Source: Paragonimus westermani
Taxonomy: Eukaryota; Platyhelminthes; Trematoda; Plagiorchiida; Troglotrematidae
DNA: 64,000 bases
Direction of reading: 5' to 3'
Assembly (NCBI GenBank): GCA_008508345.1
Contig: QNGE01003825.1
Span: 1-64,000, forward strand
Part shown: piece after piece, positions 51,765-61,639 of the stretch
Position numbering within the stretch: position 1 is the stretch's first letter
How the letters are laid out: each line of letters begins with the position of its first letter
Notes under the pieces: model-generated
Databases searched by the model: none
What the model was told of the DNA's origin: nothing
Seen by the model: the letters and a program-made list of their open reading frames with translations, nothing else
Program-made: the position numbers and the translations under genes

Positions 51765-52013
51765 GTCTGGTGGTTGTTCGAACAACGCTTAGTCCACCAG
51801 CAACGTCCTTTGATGCGCTGCACCCAGGATAGTTGCATTTGTGAGCAACGAGTGTTTGTAGATTGTGTACTCGTCGAGAAACCAAGTCGGATCCAAAAGG
51901 GAAGACGGTCGTATTGGCGAGTCTCTTAATAATAAAGTGCTGATGTGCAAGAAAATTAGCGCAAGCTGAATAGAAAAAAATACAACAAACTTCGATAGTG
52001 AATCCACCAAATA
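51765..52013 (-). repeat. Inverted copy of the 39.7-kb repeat, possible solo LTR fragment
   Basis: The reverse complement matches 39,707-39,965, from TTGTATATTTGGTGGATTC (near 52,015) to GTTCGAACAACCACCAGACG (near 51,770). Differences are scattered substitutions. There is no retrotransposon coding sequence in this orientation next to it, so if it is an LTR it is a solo or truncated one. Confidence 0.45.
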
Positions 52014-52320
52014 TACAATTTTCTGGATAATTGGGCTATTGTGATATGATCACATGTAACAATTGCGTGATGGTGATGTGTTCAAGCACAGAATGATACC
52101 ATGGTACATATAAACAAATGTCCTGCATTGGAAAGCAAAGAAAGAGAGCTATGCCAGAACAAGTTTTCACGAGTGAACGATGTCAAGAGTTGAAAAATAC
52201 ATAAAGATTAATGGTCAAAGAAGATATTATTTGTCACGCATTCAATTTGAATGGTCGTATCAATCTTTGCAAGAAAACCTCGACGCAAATTTTTTCTTGG
52301 CTGACTGTCTGTCTGGCCAG

Positions 52321-52619
52321 TGTAGCGACCCTATATGTTTATTGCTAACTGTGTTGAAGCCACAGTTAGCATTTGTACTCTTTCTCCTCTCTACATTTTG
52401 TATGCGCATAAACGCTTGCTTGAACGAGTATGGTTACTGGCGTGTCACACGAGCACTCAAACGTTCTGCTCCCGTGCCTGCTCGCTTGACGTTTTGCTGC
52501 ACTAACGTTCTATCTCGCCCTCCGGTCGCCCTCGTCGATTTCATGCGTCGGCAATACAGTACTTGTCTACTCGTTCCGTTGTTTGTTACTGACCGGCCAT
52601 AGCCCATCTGCACTCTACA
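52321..52619 (+). repeat. 5' LTR of the CsRn1-like element
   Basis: 299 bp, starting TGTAGCGACC and ending CTCTACA, giving the canonical TG...CA ends. Differs from the 3' LTR at six positions within its first 32 bases and three in its last 10. The roughly 255 bases between appear identical by eye. An 84-codon open frame across both LTRs is an artefact of this identity and not a gene. Confidence 0.9.
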
Positions 52620-52622
52620 AAT

Positions 52623-52633
52623 TGGTGAGCCCG
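52623..52633 (+). other. Primer-binding site, tRNA-Trp-like
   Basis: TGGTGAGCCCG lies three bases after the 5' LTR. It matches the complement of the 3' end of tRNA-Trp (TGGTGACCCCG) at 10 of 11 positions. CsRn1-clade elements are known to use tRNA-Trp, which supports the assignment. It would prime minus-strand cDNA synthesis. Confidence 0.6.
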
Positions 52634-52694
52634 TTCAGGGTATATATCAGCGTGTACCTGAGTTAATTTTCTTTCTCCCCTCATTGCTTCTTGT

Positions 52695-53650
52695 GTGCGT
52701 TTACCGTATATACAGTGCACATATATAAAAATTTATATATCCGTTTTCATTCGCTCGATCGCTGTGGACACTATAGGGGTCAAGTCCGAATTCTCGTCTT
52801 CCGTATCGTTGATCGCAGTAGCTGTTCCAGCTTCCGGGGATATCGATCCAGAGCTGTGGTTCGGCAACCGGCGCATAACAACTCAGTCGGACAAGTTCTC
52901 GCAGATTATACCACGTCTTCCCCGAGACATGCTGAACCTGATTAGTGATATCTTACTAGGGTCGACAACCAATCTTTAGGAGTCCTCTAAGCGAACGATT
53001 CTTAGGGAAACACAGCCATCCGGCAAAGGGCGTTTGGAACAACTGTTCCAACGGCTGCTGTTGGGGGAAAAGAAGCCGTCGGTTCTTCTCCGAGAGATGC
53101 GATATGTAGCAGGCAAATCACCGTTGCCTGAGTCGTTTTTGCAAAAGTTGTGGATACAAGGATTACCTGAGTACATACAGGGGCTACTTTCCGTGTTACC
53201 CTCACGTTCTTCAAGTGACCTAGCGGTTTCGGCTGACGCAATACATGAGCGTTTTCGAGGCACAGGGAACCAACGCTAGTTGGGAAAATGGTTAACTCCA
53301 ACATCCCTGTGGATCATTTGTTGGCCACGAATGACACCGAAACAGCAAACCTGCGGGAGGAAGTAGAATGCCGTGAGCGCGACCTTTTAGAAACAAACGC
53401 CGAGACGGCTCAGTTGCGGTGTGAACTGGCTGATCCTCGCGCCAGCATCCAACGTAATAGGTCACCGTCTAGAAGTCCCCCAACGCGCGCTCGATTACCT
53501 CCCGGACTAAAAGTGGCAGTATTTGTTGATATCATGAGACGCATTGTGAAAAAGTTGGACGATGCCGATCGCCATGTAGCCGTCGTGCTAAAAAACGTTA
53601 AAACTAGCAGGTCACCGTGTTCTACTGACGATAGCCACAGGCCTGTCTAA
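52695..53650 (+). pseudogene. gag: CsRn1-like Gag with CHCC motif
   Basis: Frame one runs from about 52,757 with PELWFGNRRITTQSDKF and LPRDMLNLISDIL. It meets a TAG at 52,977-52,979 and continues in the same frame (EQLFQRLLLGEKKPSVLLRE, ESFLQKLWIQGLPEYIQ) to a TAG at 53,277-53,279. A second frame (53,288-53,650) carries a charged, coiled-coil-like stretch (REEVECRERDLLETNAETAQ) and an Arg/Ser-rich segment. The zinc-binding C-x2-H-x9-C-x3-C pattern lies at 53,524-53,577 in a third frame, with a TGA where the family has Trp. Two stops and two frameshifts disable it. Confidence 0.75.
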
Positions 53651-53690
53651 CGGCAGTCATCTTTCTTTCTGAGAGATTTAGTCTCCAAAA

Positions 53691-54332
53691 TGCACTTTTT
53701 TGATCGACACAGGAAAGGAGGTTAGTGTCATCCCGCATTCAGTAACAAATGCACGATCAAAATCCGGCACTACTATTCGAACTGCAAATGGTACGCCACT
53801 TAGAACTTTCAGTCGTCGGCTGTTTAATTTAAATTTTTGCCTTAGACGCGATTTCCATTGAGTTTTTCTTGTGGCCAATATTTATTTCCCCATCGTTGGT
53901 ATCGACTTTCTTCCACATTTCCATTTAGTGGTCGACGCACGTCGATCGCTTCTGATCGATAGCTTGACAAAACTAAGCATTCGGGGAGAGCCGCTGCACG
54001 CGGCTGTGATCAGTACTCTACTAGCTTATCCCCTAGTTTGCGAGCCTTACGAGGAACTTGTATCCGAATTCCCTCAACTGATCCGCCCCGATAACGAACT
54101 ACCGGCCGTGACAACCGACGTCGCGCATCACATTGTCACACGAGGGTCACCAGTTCGATGTCGTCCACGCCGCTTAGCTACCGATAAGCTCAAAACTGCT
54201 CGAGCCGAATTCGAGCATATGCCCCAACTCAGCATTATCCGTCTGTCTAGTAGTCCGTGGGCTTTGCCATTGCACATGGTGCCTAAAAAACTGATAATGA
54301 TTGACGTCCGTGCGGCGACTATCGAGCGTTGA
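53691..54332 (+). pseudogene. pol: CsRn1-like protease and RT start, one in-frame stop
   Basis: The frame contains TFLIDTGKEVSVIP with an intact D-T-G (53,706-53,714), so the aspartic protease active site is preserved. A single TGA at 53,859-53,861 sits where family members have Trp. The frame then continues (NIYFPIVGIDFLPHFHLVVD) into the RT N-terminal region (HIVTRGSPVRCRPRRL, SSSPWALPLHMVPKK) and closes at a TGA (54,330-54,332). It needs frame changes to reach the RT palm. Confidence 0.75.
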
Positions 54333-55107
54333 ACACCGCAACCACTCCCGATAGGTATCCAATTCCCACATTCAGGACTTGACGGCCAACCTGTAGGGGA
54401 AACAGATATTCACAAACATCGACCTAGTGCGAGCTTACAACCAGATTCCCGTATCCCCCGAAGACGTCCCAAAGACAGCAGTCATAACACCGTTCGGACA
54501 TTTCAAATTATTGCGCATGCCGTTGGGTCTGCGCAACGCCGCTCAGACTTTCCAACGTTTTATTCACGACGTGTGTGATGGACTGGACGGTGTTTATTCG
54601 TACTCAGACGATATCTTGGTGGCTAGATCATCGCAGGAGGAACACTGTGTACACTTACCTTCATTATTCACCCGGTTGTCGCATCGTGGAGTGACCATAC
54701 ACCTAGCCAAATGCTCTTTCAAAGCGTCCCGCGTAGCCTTCCTAGGTCACAGTATATCCGCGAGGGGGATCGAACATCTCCCTGACGAAGTACAGGCAAT
54801 AGTGGATTAACCGGAGCCCACATCGTTCAAACAACTTCGCCGTTTCGATGGTTCAGTGAATTTTGACCTTCGTTTCATCCCTAATTCTGCCCCCATAGTG
54901 CAACCTCTCATCGACCTACTCAGAGGTAAGGCACGTTCAATCCTATTCCCGACGGCCGCAAAAATGGCCTTCAATAATTTAAAAAGGGCTACCTCCAATA
55001 TAACATCGCTGTCGCATCATCATCCATCTGCTTCCTTGGCACTAGTCGTGGACGCATCAGACGTGGCTGTAGAGGCGGGTCCGCAGCAGCAACTCGGTGC
55101 CCACTAG
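54333..55107 (+). pseudogene. pol: CsRn1-like reverse transcriptase and start of RNase H
   Basis: After a frameshift, the palm reads [16 protein letters not shown] with the first catalytic Asp (54,421-54,423). Next are [20 protein letters not shown] and SYSDDILVA at 54,601-54,612, where the usual hydrophobic residue before DD is Ser. [11 protein letters not shown] follows. A TAA at 54,808-54,810 interrupts, then the same frame resumes (FDGSVNFDLRFIPN) and enters RNase H with LALVVDASDVAVEAG, which has its first catalytic Asp. It ends at TAG 55,105-55,107. Confidence 0.8.
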
Positions 55108-55325
55108 CCTCTTCCTCTAAACTGTTACAACCAACTGAGTCACGGTATAGTGCTTTTGGGAAGGAGCCGTTAGCGGTACTTCTCGACCTCCACCATTTTC
55201 GACATATATTTGAAGGCAGGGACTTCACCGTATTTACAGGCCGTAAGCCGCTAATATACGCGTTATGATCGACAACATACAGGTGGTCCCCCAGAGAGAC
55301 CAGACACCTGGATTATATTGCTCAG
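55108..55325 (+). pseudogene. CsRn1-like RNase H remainder, catalytic Asp to Gly
   Basis: Reading across frames, the family blocks SRYSAFGKEPLAV (with the catalytic Glu), FRHIFEGRDFTVF and then TGRKPLIYA follow. In active relatives the last reads T-D-H-K-P-L; here the Asp codon is GGC (55,239-55,241). HLDYIAQLTTDMRRISG bridges into the integrase frame at 55,326. Confidence 0.6.
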
Positions 55326-56630
55326 TTGACGACCGATATGCGTCGTATTTCAGGTATTGCGAACCCAGTCGCCGATGCTCTCTCGCGCATTAATGCTACA
55401 TTGAGCACGACAGAAAGTTCAGTAGAGCTGGCGGCAATCGCAGCCGCACAGGACAACCACACGGAGATAGAACAACGCCGGTCCAGTTTCCTTAAGTTAG
55501 AAAGTGTTCCCATGAGTTCCTCTGGAGGGATGATTATTTGTGACACTTCACAAGGCATCCCTCGTCCGGTTGTTCCATTGGCCTTCCGCCGCCGAATTTT
55601 CGATACGTTGCACAACACGTCTCATCCTGGCATACGTTCAACAGTCAAAATGGTTACGCAGCGCTTCATTTGGCGCAACGTCAATCGCGACGTCCGCACA
55701 TGGGCGAAAGCGTGCATACACTGCCAGCAGTCTAAGATCCAACGTCGCACGTGTACCCCAGTGGGAAGTTTTCCAGCCCACGATGAGCGTTTCTGTTGTG
55801 TGCCTTCCGACCTGGTCGGACCCCTGCCACCCACGGATGAGTATACTTACATCCTGACATGCGTGGACAGGGTTCCACATTAGCCAGAGGCTATATCAAT
55901 TCCGAATTGCTCGTCGGAAAGCGTCGCAGGGGCATTCTTGGAGCGTTGGGTCGCTTAGTTTGGTTGCCCTGCTGCTGTGACTACCGATCGCGGGTCACAT
56001 TTTGACTTGGCCTTCACTTCACTCTCCAACGCACTAGGCTGTAGTAGAATTTGCACAACAGCTTACCACTCTGTAGCCAACGGGTTGGTTGGGCGTTTTC
56101 ATTGGCAGTTGAAAAGTTCACTATCCGCTAGCAACGACCTCTCATGGCACGAGGTTTTGCCACTGGTCTTGTTAGGTCTCCTTATCACGCTGAAGGCAGA
56201 CCTGCATACCACCCCCGCCAAGTTAGTCTTTGTGTGCTTCTTACGTTTACCAGGCGAGTTGGTTGCCCCACGAGCAACGGGACCCATCAACTTCGCGGAT
56301 CACGGCGAGCGGTTAGCCCAACACATGAGACGACTCCGACCACATCCACGGAGAGAACAGACGACGCCAACGTACGTACATCCTCGTCTGTCAACTTGTT
56401 CTTATGTTTTGGATCGTACCGTTACTCCTCGACGACCTTTGCGCCTGCCGTATACCGGACCGTTCCGCGTACTCGCACGCTATGTTAAGACCTCTGCGTT
56501 GAAACGCAATGGTAAACGTGAGGTGATCTCTATCGATGGACTAAAGCCAACGTTTATAGAGGCACCTGATAAGGAAACTGATTCGCGAGCAGCAACGCCC
56601 TCTTCGGTCGGTAAAATCCTAGCGTTTTAG
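55326..56630 (+). pseudogene. CsRn1-like integrase, DDE glutamate replaced by Gly
   Basis: Integrase joins element cDNA to host DNA. The N-terminal HHCC zinc domain is visible (LHNTSHPGIRSTV, then CIHCQQSKIQRR). The core has PSDLVGPLPP (first Asp), a TAG at 55,881-55,883 where the family has Trp, another stop near 55,959, and TTDRGSHFDL (second Asp, 55,986-55,988). The third acidic residue reads VGRFHW instead of V-E-R-F-H (GGG, 56,091-56,093). The C-terminal domain (RLPYTGPFRVLARY, REVISIDGLKP) is intact to the stop at 56,628-56,630. All blocks lie in one frame despite the stops. Confidence 0.85.
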
Positions 56631-57279
56631 TCACGACTTCGCCTGCCTCAAAGGAGACAAGCCTCCAGAGCGGACGCAGGCGAGATTTGCGGGGGCAAGT
56701 GCGATTCGCCTATTACGTGGACGTCCGCCGTATCTAATTTTTTGTTGCCACAACTCCTTACCAAGTTGATTCTAGATGGCCTGACCTACAGCAGACTGCC
56801 GACGAGACGGTTTCTTCCGAAAAGAAAAAAGAAACTCTTATCTTGTCGGACGTCGTAGATTCAGAAAACAGGTGAGATTATCGTTTTCAGTTTACGAGCA
56901 CTGTAAATTTTAGATACCTGGAATTAACCATCCATCATCTACATAAAGCACTGGAGGTGTGCATTGCGAGAAGACGCTGGGTAGCTCGATTTCCTGTGAA
57001 GATCGCCAACGACGGACGTGAACAAGGCTACGGCCTTACTAGTCCGACCACAACGTGTCTGTTCCCAATTCCCCTTCTGCTTACATTTATTAACCCGAGC
57101 AACCGTGCCCTCCCAATCATTTTCAATAGTTTTCCCTCCCCCATTCCATCGGACATGGACGCGTGCTGTGTAGCAGTAGTAAATTATAATATTCATGCTC
57201 GAGTCAGCGGTTCCGGTTAACTGAAAATCTCCTACTTTATCGAAGTCAACCCTCTGGTTGTCTTCTAGCGGGGGAGCTA
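56631..57279 (+). other. Non-coding 3' part of the CsRn1-like element with polypurine tract
   Basis: 650 bases between the integrase stop and the 3' LTR. No env-like or other coding region is convincing; short frames occur on both strands. The last bases contain GCGGGGGAGC (57,269-57,278), in the position of the polypurine tract that primes plus-strand synthesis. Confidence 0.55.
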
Positions 57280-57578
57280 TGTAGAGACTCTACTTATTTA
57301 TTGCTAACTGCGTTGAAGCCACAGTTAGCATTTGTACTCTTTCTCCTCTCTACATTTTGTATGCGCATAAACGCTTGCTTGAACGAGTATGGTTACTGGC
57401 GTGTCACACGAGCACTCAAACGTTCTGCTCCCGTGCCTGCTCGCTTGACGTTTTGCTGCACTAACGTTCTATCTCGCCCTCCGGTCGCCCTCGTCGATTT
57501 CATGCGTCGGCAATACAGTACTTGTCTACTCGTTCCGTTGTTTGTTACTGACCGGCCATAGCCCATCTGACCTCTATA
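57280..57578 (+). repeat. 3' LTR of the CsRn1-like element
   Basis: 299 bp, exactly the length of the 5' LTR. Starts TGTAGAGACT and ends CTCTATA, with the final CA eroded to TA. The direct repeat CCAG of the target site follows at 57,579-57,582. Confidence 0.9.
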
Positions 57579-57582
57579 CCAG

Positions 57583-58395
57583 ACCGGAGTCGGCACTACT
57601 CCAGAATGTGGTGCAGGGCGACTTTAGTTGGACTCGTGGTCAGACGAGGGCGAACTCTGCGACGTAATGACTATAAAGGAGATTCCATTGTAGGGAGAAT
57701 CAATGAGATGGAAGTGAATAAAGGCTGGAAGCATGGTTACAGACGATCTATAAAACAACCAACAATCGTCTAGCACCCAAAGCAAGCAGCCGCTTCAACA
57801 GTGACGACACTGTGGTGGACAACTCCAAACACAGAGCCCCGTGTTGTTCAGAGGTGAAAACTGGTTTTCATCCGTCATCAACAAGGGTTCCGGTACAGTC
57901 AATCGTAATTCACCAACCTAATAACCTCTAACGAGCGGTGCACCAAAGAAGATGAGCCACGATATTAAGTGGAGAAAAACCTGTTGAATTTATCGAACGC
58001 GCAAATGTCTACCTCGAATAAATCGCGCATACTTCAAAATCTGCTCTCAATAAACCCGCAATCATTATTCATTCACATATGTGTGATATTGATGCACAGT
58101 GCATTGATAATATATATGAGATCGATGTTATTCGTTGTTGAATAGCATGAATCACCCCATATTATGATATAGGTATACGTTTAAAGCTTCGACCAAAACA
58201 GAACAGCGAAAAGTACACGGTTTACATGATAGAAGCACAAACGACCCAGATCAATTAAATTTGTTCGTTTCGATGTCCGGCGGTTTTCTGTTGACCTGAA
58301 AGGCAGTAATTGAAAGCAGGATGTAGCAACGCTCTCGAGGGTTATAGAGTGTACCGAGAACAGAGTAAAATAACCATCTAGCAGAACAGAACAAC
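57583..58395. other. Probable 3' UTR of the minus-strand LINE; no gene
   Basis: Lies between the CsRn1-like element and the C-terminal coding end of the minus-strand CR1-like copy. AT-rich towards 58,100-58,180. The part adjoining 58,396 is likely the LINE 3' UTR by position. I see no other feature. Confidence 0.35.
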
Positions 58396-59905
58396 TTACC
58401 AACCTGACGGTTTATTAGGCGGATGGGAATCCAATAACACTTTGAGACGGTCCTTGGGAGAGCAGCTAACAATATCTAGTAAGAGGTCATTCCAGTAGTA
58501 GATAACTCTATAAGAAAAGAACTGATTTCTTGGGAGGGTACGAGGTCGAAGCTTATGGAGCTCCTTGTCTTGACCTCTTTGATTGCTATCACTTACTAGG
58601 GTGAAGAATTGTTGCACGAGTCCTGTGCTAAAGAGAGTGTGTAAGAATTAAGCCGCCGCGGAGTCCTCGGAACTCAATTGGATAAAGATAAAGAATTTCG
58701 AGGCGAGACCCGTAGGAGGGGGGCCATAAGCCAGTGACCATTTTGGTGGCTACTCGCTGGACACATTCAATGGCGAGTATGTCCTTCTTCAGCCGATGTA
58801 GACGACTTGATTGGCATACTCGAGCAGTGGTCTTATGTAGACTCAGTAAAGCGTGTGAAAGGTGTGCTTGCCTATGCGGGGAGAGGCTCTTTTTATCATC
58901 CAAGAGTCATGAGACCCCTTTTGGCGGCCAGCTGGTGGTGATAAAAGAAGGATAAACCGAACGACAGCCGAATCTCTAGGTTTTTTGAGGTCGACTCCCG
59001 CGATATCTCTTGCAATTTGTGCACCATGTATCACGAATAGGTTCCCGGAGTCTCTCCCGAGTGCGAGGGTGCGCACACTTGCTCTCGTTCAGAGGGAGAC
59101 TCCAGTCATCTGACAAGCACTTGGGGCGGTCAAGGTCAATTTGCAATGCATTGGGGTCACACGCATTGCAGAGTTTCCAGTCATCGGCATAAAGAAGGGC
59201 GTTGCTTGAGATCAGCTCGGAAGGATTAATGATGTATATCAGAAACAACAATGGACCTAGTACCGACCTCTAAGGGACTCCCGCAGAGACGGGGGAAGGG
59301 AGTAATCCAGCGGAGAACCTCTCCTTGGATCCCATAAGCTTCTAGTTTATGTACCAGAGGACCGTGTGGGACTCTATGAAGGCTTTGGTAAAGTCTAAGA
59401 AGATAGCATGCGAGATATGACCATTGTCATTGGCCTCCGTAAGGCTATCCATGAAGGAAGCCATGCTGGGTGGAAGAGAAAAGGTTAGTTAACAAGAAAT
59501 GCTTAAAGATGGTGTGTTTTAACAGTCGCTCCATTAGCTTGCATGGAATGCTGGTGAGGCTGATCGGCCTATAACTCGCGGGAGAGTGACGATCGCCTGT
59601 TTTGAATATAGGTGTGATAATAGCCTCTTTCCATGTCTCCGGAAGAGTGCTTGTCCGAAGTGTTTGTTCGGACAGATTGAAGAGGGGTACCGCCGAACCG
59701 AGAGCCGCTTCTTTGAGGATCCGGGGAGGGATCGCGTCTGGTCCCATAACACTATAAGGATTGATCGTAAGCAAGAGGTCCTGAAGGTCGGGCACAGGGA
59801 ATTCAGCTGTCAGAAGGGAGTGTTGGAAGTGGCTCCGCGGGAGACTGGATGCCGGTTTGGCAGATCCACACTGTAGACTGCTGAGTAGTATTCTCTGAAC
59901 ACCTC
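58396..59905 (-). pseudogene. CR1 family B LINE reverse transcriptase, 5'-truncated
   Basis: Minus-strand ORF2 fragment. It begins near 59,905 (IAEVFREYYSAVYSVD). It runs through RT with DLLLTINPYSVMGPDAIPPR, RTSTLPETWKEAIITPIFKT and YRPISLTSIPCKLMERLL to a stop after STQHGFLHG (59,445-59,447). A palm with FLDFTKAF and NALLYADDWKLC follows at 59,400-59,160. The C-terminus includes ECVQRVATKMVTGLWPPSYG (about 58,750) and FFTLVSDSN to WNDLLLDIVSCSP (58,617-58,396). YADD is intact, but stops and frame changes interrupt the protein. It is the left arm of a near-perfect inverted repeat with 62,837-64,000. Confidence 0.85.
58733..59896 (-). repeat. Left arm of near-identical LINE palindrome
   Basis: Positions x here pair with 122,733 minus x in the right arm (62,837-64,000). 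Long stretches compared by eye are identical in reverse complement; one difference was noticed (an A/G in the MGPDA region, encoding Val or Ala) and the match decays at 59,890-59,900. The 64,000 boundary is the window edge, so the true arm may be longer. Confidence 0.9.
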
Positions 59906-59938
59906 GGCAATTAAAAGCAAACAATATTTCACGGCCTG

Positions 59939-60164
59939 GTGTCTCGAAATGTGGTCTACTTTCCCTCCCTGCCATTGTACATTCTTATTTTGTTACTTTG
60001 TTGCTCAGTGCATCAAAACAACGTTTTGCGATCTTTGCTGTTCGTTGTCACTGCGTATTGTATGATTTGTGTATATTATTCGTTCTGTATTATCTGTATT
60101 ATTTTTCAATTTCATGTTTGCTTTTCATTGATAACTGTCACCTATACTCACGGGCCGTAACACA
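59939..60164 (+). other. Probable 5' UTR of the plus-strand CR1 family B element
   Basis: T-rich sequence between the end of the inverted LINE copy and the PHD-finger ORF1 ATG at 60,165. An open 73-codon frame here is strongly hydrophobic because of T-rich codons and is likely incidental. Position directly before ORF1 suggests LINE 5' untranslated sequence. Confidence 0.35.
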
Positions 60165-61073
60165 ATGACACGCACAATAACCAGCAGCATTGGTGAATCG
60201 GAAGTATTGCGTGCTTGTGGTCATTTCGGCTGCCGCATGACTGTTCACAACGGTATGCAATGCCAGACATGCCTACACTGGTACCGCTTTGACTGTACTG
60301 GCCTCAGGGAGAACCGATGCGCCTAGCTCACTTCTTCAAAAAGGCCATTTATCTGCATGAGCTGTCTCTTTCTGGAGAGCTTCACCCCACTCAAGGTCAC
60401 GTTGGATCTTCTGTCTGCCACTTGGAGCGAGCAGAAATCAAACGCGTGTAAGTGTGACTGCAAGGCATCTATATGTTAGCGCACAGATAGTCACGGTAGA
60501 AGATCCCTCAATGACATTCAAAGAGCTTTATCTGACATGAAGTCAGGACTGAGCTCGTTGAGTGAGTACATTACCCTTGCCCTTCTAGGCACTGAGTCTG
60601 CTCGCAAGGCAATGGCTTTGTCCACTGCTGAAATTTAGGATGTCGCGACGAGCTTGAAGAATATGGCACTCCGGGAGAAGAGGCTTGTTTTTTGGGGTCA
60701 ATTTCCGACCACACTCTTTCCAGGAGAACACGCTAGAACGGTGCTAAACATCCGTTTTCTCTCTAGAGTCTACAAAGATGGTTTCCGCTAGCAGACTTCG
60801 CTCCAAAGCTACCAAGAAGTCACTGGGACTTATTTCGACGTTACCTGCAAACATTAACTCAGAAGGAGTGCTGGAAAAAGCGGCTGAACTGAAGGAAGAC
60901 CTCGTAAATCTCAGGGAATTCTCGCTTGCTCGCTCACTGCAGGAGAAGCGGGAGCGCTTTCAGCTTGCTAAAGCAAGGTCATGCATCAAGGCTGACCCCA
61001 AACCCCAGGCTAGCATGAAGGTTCTCATCCTTGCTCTCAAGAGAGTACCAGTGTCCTCGGTAGGACCACCATA
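60165..61073 (+). pseudogene. CR1 family B ORF1 with PHD-type finger, broken
   Basis: ORF1 of CR1-like LINEs encodes an RNA-binding, zinc-finger protein. A 53-codon frame from ATG 60,165 ends at TAG 60,324-60,326. It contains RACGHFGC, then MQCQTCLHWYRFDCTGL, the Cys-His core of a PHD finger; the closing FICMSC follows in a shifted frame near 60,345. A second region at 60,680-61,073 reads RLVFWGQFPTTLF and, from 60,778, SKATKKSLGLIS, LKEDLVNLREFSLARSL and DPKPQASMKVL. This resembles the charged C-terminal half of such ORF1 proteins. Multiple stops separate the parts. Confidence 0.6.
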
Positions 61074-61639
61074 AGCACCCACATCACAGGCTACTGCCTT
61101 CATCTCCTTGGAAGAGCAAGCGTCTGTGTAGATGGGTGGGGCCGAAAGAGCAGATTTCAAATGTGTTAAGGACCATCACTCTCCTGGACCCTCAATCATC
61201 TCACCCTAACAAACTTCCGTTGAGACACAATTCATCCCCAAGCTTCATAGCTCAATGAGTCTGCCGAGATCTCCCTCCATCTGAAGTGGCTCAAGTCTGT
61301 CCCATTCCGGCGGCTCTCTCCTCGACTGAATCGGGATCATTTTGTCCTATATTCTGTTCTAATCTAAAACCTCATCCAAGTTTTCGAGGGTGCAAAACTT
61401 CAAACCACCCTCCAGAAGCCCTTAAAGCAAGGGCGGTCGGAAGGTCATCGACCTTAGGCCAAAAGAAGCTGGCGAAACGTCCCATAGGAACGCCCACATA
61501 TGCCCAATCTGTGATGAAACGGCCACCACCCCCTGAGAGGGCCCACAAAACCATACTGCCAGTTACGCATGCCCCCTCACTATTGAGGCTGCTTCTCATG
61601 CCCTTCCTCGTACACCTATGTCTTGTTTGCACCCAGCCA

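Larger units (their letters stand above)
52321..57578 (+). mobile_element. Complete, inactive CsRn1-like Gypsy retrotransposon
   Basis: Two 299-bp LTRs (52,321-52,619 and 57,280-57,578) bound gag and pol in order: Gag, protease, RT, RNase H, integrase. A 4-bp target duplication CCAG flanks it (52,317-52,320 and 57,579-57,582). A primer-binding site follows the 5' LTR and a purine tract (GCGGGGGAGC) precedes the 3' LTR. The Gag CHCC motif, gene order and PBS type match the CsRn1 clade first described from Clonorchis. Many stops and frameshifts, plus altered catalytic residues in RNase H and integrase, make it non-autonomous. Confidence 0.9.

Noticed and set aside
52342..52602. Identical open frame of about 84 codons present twice (also 57,301-57,561)
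   Set aside because: Both lie within the LTRs of the CsRn1-like element; the identity is explained by the LTRs and no protein family is recognised.
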